A stretch of 8,120 bases of DNA from an uncultured Candidatus Nemicrothrix sp. GTDB lineage: Bacteria > Actinomycetota > Acidimicrobiia > Acidimicrobiales > UBA8592. Positions 1 to 5,438 of this stretch are shown here, in pieces. The DNA lies in assembly GCA_913046155.1 (NCBI GenBank), contig CAJWRY010000062.1, forward strand, positions 1 to 8,120, written 5' to 3'. Below the pieces are notes generated by a model that saw only the letters and a program-made list of their open reading frames with translations, was not told the DNA's origin and ran no database searches. The position numbers were made by a program, and so were the translations under genes. How positions within the stretch are numbered: the first letter of the stretch is position 1; each line of letters begins with the position of its first letter.

Positions 1-359
1 ATAAGGGCTGTGTCATTTGCTTCACTACCTGATGTCGTGAAGAAGACGCGTGCATCGGGGATTCCCGATGCTGCTCCTATTTCTTCTGCCAATTCAATCA
101 TGGGTTCACTTAAATACAGCGTGCTTGTGTGGAGCACTTTTGAAGCCTGCGATTGAATTGCTTCCGTTACGGCTGGATTGTTATGACCAATCATTGTTGT
201 GAGAACACCACCAAAGAAGTCAAGGTACTGATTCCCTTCTACATCCCAGACATAGCTGCCTTCTCCCCTGTCGATTGATATGGGTGACGTATATAGGGGA
301 TTAAGGTATGGGGCCATAATGGCCTTGTATCTGAGATGGAGTGAATCGTTTGTTGTCAT
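1..359 (-). CDS. Class III (PLP-dependent) aminotransferase, N-terminal part, cut by the left window edge
   Basis: My translation from ATG at 359 stays open for 119 codons to the window edge and begins MTTNDSLHLRYKAIM. It reads as the N-terminus of a fold-type I, class III aminotransferase. The segment GSYVWDVEGNQYLDFFGG (34-51) matches the opening strand-turn-strand of the family, IGHNNPAV (57-64) follows it, and TSGSEAND (109-116) is the loop that binds the PLP phosphate. The pattern resembles AGXT2-like alanine-glyoxylate or beta-amino acid:pyruvate aminotransferases more than ornithine or GABA enzymes, but the residues that decide substrate, and the PLP lysine, lie outside the window. The ATG is preceded by AGGA with a 6-base gap. 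It is the third leftward gene after the alpha-galactosidase and the HAD phosphatase, 76 bases beyond the latter, so it may be cotranscribed or have its own promoter. Family is confident; substrate is unknown. Confidence 0.88.
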   Translation of the reverse strand, partial: MTTNDSLHLRYKAIMAPYLNPLYTSPISIDRGEGSYVWDVEGNQYLDFFGGVLTTMIGHNNPAVTEAIQSQASKVLHTSTLYLSEPMIELAEEIGAASGIPDARVFFTTSGSEANDTAL

Positions 360-365
360 TGTTAA

Positions 366-369
366 TCCT
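366..369 (-). promoter_or_regulatory. Ribosome binding site of the aminotransferase gene
   Basis: On the minus strand AGGA lies 6 bases before the ATG at 359. This is a normal Shine-Dalgarno distance and supports that start over the in-frame ATG at codon 15. Confidence 0.5.
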
Positions 370-379
370 GGATTCCTAT

Positions 380-406
380 ATAAGAGGATATTGACGGCAT
401 AAGAGG
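380..406. repeat. Short direct repeat ATAAGAGG in the HAD-aminotransferase gap
   Basis: The octamer ATAAGAGG occurs at 380-387 and again at 399-406, 19 bases start to start, within the 76-base gap ahead of the aminotransferase gene. Two near-helical turns of spacing would suit paired regulator half-sites, but eight-base repeats also arise by chance. I could not identify a convincing -35/-10 pair here. Confidence 0.2.
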
Positions 407-435
407 TTTACGTAGATTTTGTCGTAAGTTTTAGA

Positions 436-1248
436 CTAGTTTCCAAGTTTAGCTTCGATCCATTCTGCTATTCCTTCTTGGTCAACTGGGCCTATGACAT
501 GATCCGCAACGGTTTTCACTTTCTGAGATGATTGACCCATAGCCAAACCTGTTCCCGCCCATCTCAGCATTTGGAGGTCATTCATTCCATCACCGAAAGC
601 AATGACAGCTTCTTTCTTTATTTGTAGATGCTCCGACAACCAAGCAAGACATGTGCCTTTCCCGCTACCCGAAGGAACAATCTCAATCATCGGTAGGCCG
701 GAGTAGACAACGTCTACACGTCGGTCATTGATGATGCTACTTATAGTGGTGAACAACTCATCTAATTTTTCAACGTAATTAGGATGGTAGATCAGGAGAT
801 CGCGAACATTGACAGTCAGTGCATCCATGATGTCATTGACAACTCGATCAGGCGCTATTTCAATTCCAGGCACCAAGCCATCGATAACTTTTGGCTCTGC
901 ATATAATTCACTTCCTATCCCTGCCCCGATTGAAACTCCAGACACTGAGGTACGAATGGTTTTGACTAAATTCCCTACGAGATCGTCAGGAATTTCCTCG
1001 GTGTATAAGCATCGGCCGGCTCTGTCATAGGCTTCCAATCCATTTGTGCAAATTGCGTACTCTATTTCAGGAATAGCTTCCATTACTAGATCAAGTTCGC
1101 TCCAACTTCGACCAGTAGCCAAGGTGATCGTTGCTCCTTGGTTAGAAGCAGACGCTATAGCGGTGATAGTTCGTTGGGTTAGTTCTCCGTAGCTATTGAG
1201 AAGAGTTCCGTCGACATCAAAGGCGAAAAGTGAATTTTTGAAGATCAT
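436..1248 (-). CDS. Cof-type HAD-IIB phosphatase, probably acting on a sugar phosphate
   Basis: This 270-residue cytoplasmic hydrolase has all four HAD motifs. Motif I is FDVDGT, with nucleophile Asp11 and acid/base Asp13. Motif II is ATGRS (44-48), motif III is Lys197 in GSGKG, and motif IV is GDGMND (219-224), whose acidic residues hold Mg2+. The long insert between motifs II and III, about residues 85-185, is the C2-type cap that marks Cof/YidA-like enzymes, and the length is normal for them. Such enzymes typically hydrolyse sugar phosphates, FMN or PLP with broad specificity, so the substrate cannot be read from the sequence. The ATG lies 15 bases after the alpha-galactosidase stop and has no strong ribosome binding site of its own, only a weak GAAAG, so its translation probably depends on the upstream gene. 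Its position suggests a role in sugar-phosphate turnover, but that is inference. Confidence 0.9.
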   Translation of the reverse strand: MIFKNSLFAFDVDGTLLNSYGELTQRTITAIASASNQGATITLATGRSWSELDLVMEAIPEIEYAICTNGLEAYDRAGRCLYTEEIPDDLVGNLVKTIRTSVSGVSIGAGIGSELYAEPKVIDGLVPGIEIAPDRVVNDIMDALTVNVRDLLIYHPNYVEKLDELFTTISSIINDRRVDVVYSGLPMIEIVPSGSGKGTCLAWLSEHLQIKKEAVIAFGDGMNDLQMLRWAGTGLAMGQSSQKVKTVADHVIGPVDQEGIAEWIEAKLGN

Positions 1249-1263
1249 ATTAATGTTTAGCTT

Positions 1264-2601
1264 TCATCTGAGATCTGGAGGAATCATTTCTCCATGTGCT
1301 TCTATCATTTCATCAACCAGTGACCAGATTTGTTTGAGGCTTAGTTCAGCCGATGTTCGTGGATCTAACATAGCCGCATGATAGATGTGATCCTTGCTCT
1401 TTTCTAGAACAGCTCGGACAGTGAGGGACTGAACATTTATGTTTGTTTGGATGATTGCCGCTATATGTGGAGGTAATTTACCTATCTTCTGAGGCTGTAT
1501 TCCAGAGCCATTCACTACACATGGGATTTCAACGCACGCCTCGTGAGGAAGGTTTGTGATGAATCCCATGTTCATGACATTCCCGTTGAAAGTGCGTTCT
1601 TGCCCTGTCTCTATACTGTGAATGATCCCTGCGCCATATTCATTGCTTTTTTGCGATGCAAATTTCGTGTCGGGATTTTCAAGTTTGTCTCGTAGGGAAA
1701 CCCATTCTGCTATTTGTTCCTCGCATCGTCTTGGATACTCATCAAGAGGTATTGCGAATTCCTTGATAAGATCCTCTCGCCCGCTTTTTATGAACCATGG
1801 AACATACTCTGCGAAATGTTCACTTGATTCCGTGACGAAGAATCCGGTGCGTCGAAATACCTCATAGCGCACAGCATCGGATAAGGCGACAGATTTTGAA
1901 ACTCTTCTACTCGGGATCTGACCCTTTGCCCGTTCCAGTAATTGAGGGTACAGGTCAATTTTTTCCTGCTCTGCTACTTTTTCAAGTTTCAGAAAGAACG
2001 ACATGTGATTTATTCCTGCGGCTACATAATCTAAATCTGTCTCTGAAATTTCTAGATCACGGGCGAGTTGTGCAGAGGTGTGCTGGACACTATGGCATAA
2101 ACCGATGGTCTGTATGTCCGATGACTCCGCAATGGCCCAGCACAGCATAGCCATTGGGTTTACATAATTTAGTAGTAAAGCATCGGGGCAGAGAACTTCC
2201 ATCTCTTCAACTACTTGTAGCATCACCGGAATAGTTCGAATGGCTCGCATAATTCCACCTATTCCGAGTGTGTCGCCAATAGTTTGACGTAATCCGTATC
2301 GCTTGGGAATCTCAAAGTCAATTACTGTAGAGGGTTTATAACCGCCGATTTGGAACATGGTGATGACATAATCAGCTGCGTCAAGAGCCTCTCTGAGGTC
2401 CAATGAACTTGAGATAACCGCTTTAGTATTGAGTTGTGCTTGAATGCTGTTAGCAACCAGTGCAGTTGTTCGTAAACGATCATCATCAATGTCGTAAAGC
2501 ATGATTTCGGAGTGACTTAAGTCAGGCAAAGAGAGAATGTCTGTAAGGAGATTCTGAGCGAATACCGTACTGCCTGCTCCGACAAAAACTATTTTAGGCA
2601 T
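1264..2601 (-). CDS. melA: Alpha-galactosidase, glycoside hydrolase family 4 (MelA type)
   Basis: This 445-residue GH4 enzyme is similar along its whole length to E. coli MelA (about 451 residues). In numbering from the GTG at 2607, which lies two codons upstream of the ATG used here, VGAGST (9-14) is the NAD-binding turn, FQIGGY is at 85-90, and NYVNPMAM (147-154) holds a conserved Asn. CHSVQ (171-175) and GINH (198-201) supply the Cys and His that bind Mn2+. FVTESSEHFAEY (257-268) and QTNINVQ (387-393) are family hallmarks. GH4 enzymes cleave by transient NAD+ oxidation at C3 followed by elimination, and MelA-type members act on unphosphorylated alpha-galactosides in the cytoplasm. GTG 2607, TTG 2604 and ATG 2601 are all in frame. 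I chose ATG 2601 because no Shine-Dalgarno precedes any of them and PKIVFVGAGS begins immediately after it. It is first in a leftward set with the HAD phosphatase and is divergent from galK. Alpha-glucosidase or alpha-glucuronidase activity is possible but less likely, given the MelA-like signatures. Confidence 0.93.
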   Translation of the reverse strand: MPKIVFVGAGSTVFAQNLLTDILSLPDLSHSEIMLYDIDDDRLRTTALVANSIQAQLNTKAVISSSLDLREALDAADYVITMFQIGGYKPSTVIDFEIPKRYGLRQTIGDTLGIGGIMRAIRTIPVMLQVVEEMEVLCPDALLLNYVNPMAMLCWAIAESSDIQTIGLCHSVQHTSAQLARDLEISETDLDYVAAGINHMSFFLKLEKVAEQEKIDLYPQLLERAKGQIPSRRVSKSVALSDAVRYEVFRRTGFFVTESSEHFAEYVPWFIKSGREDLIKEFAIPLDEYPRRCEEQIAEWVSLRDKLENPDTKFASQKSNEYGAGIIHSIETGQERTFNGNVMNMGFITNLPHEACVEIPCVVNGSGIQPQKIGKLPPHIAAIIQTNINVQSLTVRAVLEKSKDHIYHAAMLDPRTSAELSLKQIWSLVDEMIEAHGEMIPPDLR

Positions 2602-2607
2602 CAACAC

Positions 2608-2613
2608 AATGTA
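2608..2613 (-). promoter_or_regulatory. Possible -10 element placed for a leaderless melA transcript
   Basis: On the minus strand the hexamer TACATT fits the actinobacterial TAnnnT -10 pattern and lies exactly 6 bases before the ATG at 2601, so transcription would begin at or next to the start codon. The absence of any Shine-Dalgarno in front of melA agrees with this. I see no good -35, and one hexamer can match by chance. Confidence 0.3.
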
Positions 2614-2628
2614 GACGAGTTCGCTATA

Positions 2629-2642
2629 GAGGAGGAATTCCT
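2629..2642 (+). promoter_or_regulatory. GAGGAGG motif merged with the 10-base palindrome AGGAATTCCT
   Basis: GAGGAGG (2629-2635) is a near-perfect Shine-Dalgarno sequence on the plus strand, yet no start codon lies at a usable distance. The frame of galK has a TAG at 2643-2645, and the galK ATG is 34 bases away. The last bases overlap the perfect palindrome AGGAATTCCT (2633-2642), so the site may be an operator or part of a leader rather than a ribosome binding site. The role is not established. Confidence 0.25.
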
Positions 2643-2669
2643 TAGTTCTTCATTTCATTTCTGACGAAG

Positions 2670-3839
2670 ATGCTGAAGAATAGGGATGTGAACGTTTCTA
2701 ACTCTGATCAAGTGGAGAAAATCTCGGATGGTTTCCAAAAGCATTTTGGTTCTGGTCCAGACACAATTGTGCGTTGCCCCGGAAGAGTTAATCTGATTGG
2801 CGAGCACACAGACTACAATGACGGACTTGTTCTTCCGATAGCGTTGCCCTTTGAAACTGTAATTGCTGCTTCTTCGTCAGAAGATGCCCAAATGAAAATC
2901 ATTTCTGAGGAATTTGGACCGGCACATTTCTCTCTTGAAGATAACCCTATGGGCACATCGGGTTGGGGTAGATACATCCACGCAATGGGAACCCTTCTAT
3001 CGCAATCCAATCCGGGCCTATTGGGCTGGAATGGATATATTTGCTCCACTATCCCTATCGGAGCAAATTTATCGTCCTCGGCGGCCTTGGAAATCGCAGC
3101 AGGCATGGTGTTCAAACACCTTGGAGGACTAGAAATAACACTTACAGAAATAGCTTTGATAGGACAGCGTGTAGAGAATGAGTTCATTGGTGTGCGTTCT
3201 GGGATAATGGATCAAATAGCCTGTGCTCTTTCGCAACGCGGCACTGCGCTACTGCTTGATTGCTTTACCCTGCAAACCTCAATGGTTTCTATCCCGGAAG
3301 ATCTAGCAGTGGTAATTATGGATACTGGCACAAGAAGAGAGCTAAGAGCATCAGAATATAATAAGAGAAGAGAAAGTTGTGAGTCTGCTGCTTTAGCGCT
3401 TGGAATGCCATCGCTGCGTAACGCGTCACTTGCGGACATCACAAACCTATCCAATCAAACTCTTAAACGAAGAGCTCGTCACGTAGTTAGTGAAAATGAA
3501 CGAGTCCTCAATATAGTGAGGGCATTTTCCACAGGCGATTTACTAACTGCTGGACAACTCTTCACTGATAGCCATTTAAGCCTCCGGGATGACTATGAGG
3601 TATCGGGGCCTGCTTTAGACAGAATTGTGGAAGTGTCTTTGGGTGCCCCAGGCTGTTTCGGAGCACGTATGACCGGGGGAGGTTTTGCTGGATCAGCAGT
3701 GGCTCTTGTTGGTCGTGACGAGGTCACCAATTTCTGCGACTTCGTCAGAACAAATTTCACAGCACCTAAAACACAACCTGCTGAAACTTCAGTAATGCTT
3801 TATGCTGTTGAAGCGTGCGACGGTGTTTCAGTTTTATAA
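2670..3839 (+). CDS. galK: Galactokinase (GHMP kinase family)
   Basis: This 389-residue cytoplasmic enzyme, compared with about 382 in E. coli, would phosphorylate alpha-D-galactose at O1 using ATP, the entry step of the Leloir pathway. The galactokinase signature GRVNLIGEHTDYNDG (38-52) includes Arg39 and the sugar-binding Glu45-His46-Thr47-Asp48. The GHMP ATP loop is PIGANLSSSAALE (129-141). SGIMDQ (177-182) carries the probable catalytic base Asp181, and MTGGGFAGSA (334-343) is the third GHMP motif. All key residues are present. The ATG at 2670 leaves a normal N-terminal lead before the signature, but its ribosome binding site is poor (ACGAAG is directly adjacent). GTG at 2688 is an alternative and is not better supported. 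It diverges from melA, whose product would supply free galactose, and it ends 3 bases from the stop of the oppositely oriented lipoprotein gene. Confidence 0.94.
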   Translation: MLKNRDVNVSNSDQVEKISDGFQKHFGSGPDTIVRCPGRVNLIGEHTDYNDGLVLPIALPFETVIAASSSEDAQMKIISEEFGPAHFSLEDNPMGTSGWGRYIHAMGTLLSQSNPGLLGWNGYICSTIPIGANLSSSAALEIAAGMVFKHLGGLEITLTEIALIGQRVENEFIGVRSGIMDQIACALSQRGTALLLDCFTLQTSMVSIPEDLAVVIMDTGTRRELRASEYNKRRESCESAALALGMPSLRNASLADITNLSNQTLKRRARHVVSENERVLNIVRAFSTGDLLTAGQLFTDSHLSLRDDYEVSGPALDRIVEVSLGAPGCFGARMTGGGFAGSAVALVGRDEVTNFCDFVRTNFTAPKTQPAETSVMLYAVEACDGVSVL

Positions 3840-3842
3840 GGC

Positions 3843-5429
3843 CTAATTAAGTAAGTCGAGCCCGTTTACGTATCCTTCTGGGCCTATTATCTCAGGTGGT
3901 AAGGATGTTCCATCTGAATATCCTATTTCCACAAATAAGGCTGACCCTTGGCATAGTGATTGGAGTCCGATATCTGCATAGATGCATGACCAGCCGAAAG
4001 ACCCTACTCTTCCTCGAGTCTCGCCATCATCCATAGTTCCGATAATCGTCTCTGCGTTTAGATTTTCATATCCGATCTCAGAATAGAGGTCATAGATATC
4101 AAGCATCGTTGCCCAACCGAGACCGGTGAAGGAGGCATCTGTAGCTTCGGGTGAATATTTCTCTAAGAGTCCATCCGTTCGGTCAAATTCGTCCCAAACT
4201 TCAGCGGGTGCCCAAACTTCGCGATCGGTATAACCACCTTTATGGATGTAGCTACCAACCATTAGCTCACCGACTTCTGCGTAAATATCTTCCGTGTCAC
4301 ATGTTGCGCTATAGAACATGTTCTCCGCAGGTATCCCTAACTGGTTTGCCGCTCTAATAACAGGAACACATTCATTTCCTGCAGCAAGGAGCATAACAAG
4401 ATCAGCATTCGCTGCGTTTGCCTGACTTACTGGCGGGATAGCATCTGTTAGAGGAATTGGTACATCAATAGCTTCATATTCAATCCCGTAGGCATCAAAT
4501 ATAGGAGCAAGACCTGAGTCCAAAGCAGCAGTAGCCGCAGGATTCTGGTTCACAAGAACTGCAACCTTATCTACCCCAAGGTCTTCCGCTACGAATCGTG
4601 CGGCGGCAGAATATACTTGCACGCTACCTCCATTGAAGTACCGGGCGTTTGGTTGGTTATAGTCACCAGCAAATAGAGGTAAGCCTCCAATAACTGGTGT
4701 GTCGCCCATAGTTCCATAGAAATCAAAAGCAACTGTCCAAATATTCACACCATTTATGACCGATACTAGGTCACTGGTTGCAAGTTCCTGAGCACATTCT
4801 TGTGCGGCTGGGACACTATTTTGGAGACAGGTCACGAGCTCAACGGGGTGGCCGTCAATTCCGCCCAATTCTGCATTGATATAATTGACAGCTCCTTCAA
4901 TACCGAACCTTATCTCTGGAAATGAGCCTATGGGATCATTTTCTTGATTCATTAAACCTATTCGGACGGCAGGCAGAGAATAGTCTGCTTCAACCGGTTC
5001 ATCGACGTCGGACCCCTCTTCACCAATTTCAGAAAGTTCCATGATTTCTTCAGGAGATAATTCCGCAATACAGGCTATGCTTGCTGCTTCAGCTGCTTCA
5101 TCAGTCTTACTCTCTTCGTTCGTAATGTCTTGAAGGATCTCCTCATACGTGAGCCCTTCTGATTCAGCAACAGAGTCGACTATGCATGCTACATAATCCT
5201 CATTATCTAGACCGGTAATTGCGCTAATGAAGCCGATAAGAGTGTCGCGTGCATCATTACCATCTGAGTCTTCACCTACTGGAGAAGAGTCTTCGGAGGT
5301 CCCGCTAGATGAAGGAGCCTCTTCGGCAGAACTCTGCGAGCTCTCATTATCTGATCCACTGTCTGACCCACCACAGGCAGCCACAATCATTACAAAAATT
5401 GTGAACACTGCTATTAGTGTTTTTTTCAT
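3843..5429 (-). CDS. ABC substrate-binding lipoprotein, branched-chain amino acid (HAAT/LivJ-like) family, with an extra N-terminal module
   Basis: This 528-residue lipoprotein would be anchored outside the membrane and deliver a ligand to the adjacent permease. The signal peptide (1-18) ends in the lipobox VAAC with Cys19 as the lipid site. A Ser/Asp/Glu-rich linker follows (20-58). Residues about 59-135 form a predicted helical module with Cys82 and Cys120. The periplasmic binding domain starts near VRIGLMNQ (155-162) and includes GIEGAVNYIN (176-185) and GGIDGHPVELV, the usual opening of this family. The remaining cysteines sit in close pairs (201/212, 354/377, 482/493), suggesting disulfides. 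My hand count gives about 90 acidic and about 15 basic residues after Cys19, fitting an exposed protein in saline water. The ligand cannot be read from the sequence; family members bind amino acids, amides, urea or aromatic acids. It starts 8 bases after the permease stop, with GGGGGG as ribosome binding site. Confidence 0.9.
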   Translation of the reverse strand: MKKTLIAVFTIFVMIVAACGGSDSGSDNESSQSSAEEAPSSSGTSEDSSPVGEDSDGNDARDTLIGFISAITGLDNEDYVACIVDSVAESEGLTYEEILQDITNEESKTDEAAEAASIACIAELSPEEIMELSEIGEEGSDVDEPVEADYSLPAVRIGLMNQENDPIGSFPEIRFGIEGAVNYINAELGGIDGHPVELVTCLQNSVPAAQECAQELATSDLVSVINGVNIWTVAFDFYGTMGDTPVIGGLPLFAGDYNQPNARYFNGGSVQVYSAAARFVAEDLGVDKVAVLVNQNPAATAALDSGLAPIFDAYGIEYEAIDVPIPLTDAIPPVSQANAANADLVMLLAAGNECVPVIRAANQLGIPAENMFYSATCDTEDIYAEVGELMVGSYIHKGGYTDREVWAPAEVWDEFDRTDGLLEKYSPEATDASFTGLGWATMLDIYDLYSEIGYENLNAETIIGTMDDGETRGRVGSFGWSCIYADIGLQSLCQGSALFVEIGYSDGTSLPPEIIGPEGYVNGLDLLN

Positions 5430-5430
5430 T

Positions 5431-5438
5431 TTCCCCCC
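5431..5438 (-). promoter_or_regulatory. G-run ribosome binding site of the lipoprotein gene, overlapping the permease stop codon
   Basis: On the minus strand GGGGGGAA begins with the last base of the permease TAG stop and ends one base before the lipoprotein ATG. Six G in place of GGAGG can still pair with the 16S tail through a G-U wobble. The overlap with the stop implies that the two genes are translationally coupled. Confidence 0.6.

Larger units (their letters stand above)
2602..2669. promoter_or_regulatory. Divergent control region between melA and galK
   Basis: These 68 bases separate the two divergent galactose genes and must hold, or overlap, both promoters unless galK is read from farther upstream. 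The visible elements are the TACATT hexamer for melA (2608-2613, minus), TATAGA at 2625-2630 on the plus strand, and GAGGAGG overlapping the palindrome AGGAATTCCT at 2629-2642. A shared regulator is plausible for two genes of one pathway, but no regulator gene is in the window. Confidence 0.45.

Noticed and set aside
2813..3187. A 124-codon minus-strand frame opposite galK
   Set aside because: It is a shadow of the galactokinase gene, which has all of its motifs in the plus frame.
3837..3895. AGGCCT palindrome and GCCC...GGGC pairing near the galK/lipoprotein junction as a terminator
   Set aside because: The palindrome has only three-base arms without a loop, and the GCCC/GGGC stem has four pairs over a 16-base loop with no following U-run.
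5257..5371. Low-complexity Ser/Asp/Glu codons as a possible nucleotide repeat array
   Set aside because: The codons vary and no unit repeats in register. This is the ordinary acidic linker that follows a lipobox.
5420..5426. T-run on the plus strand as part of a terminator
   Set aside because: It is the complement of the Lys codons and adjacent base at the start of the lipoprotein gene, and no hairpin precedes it.
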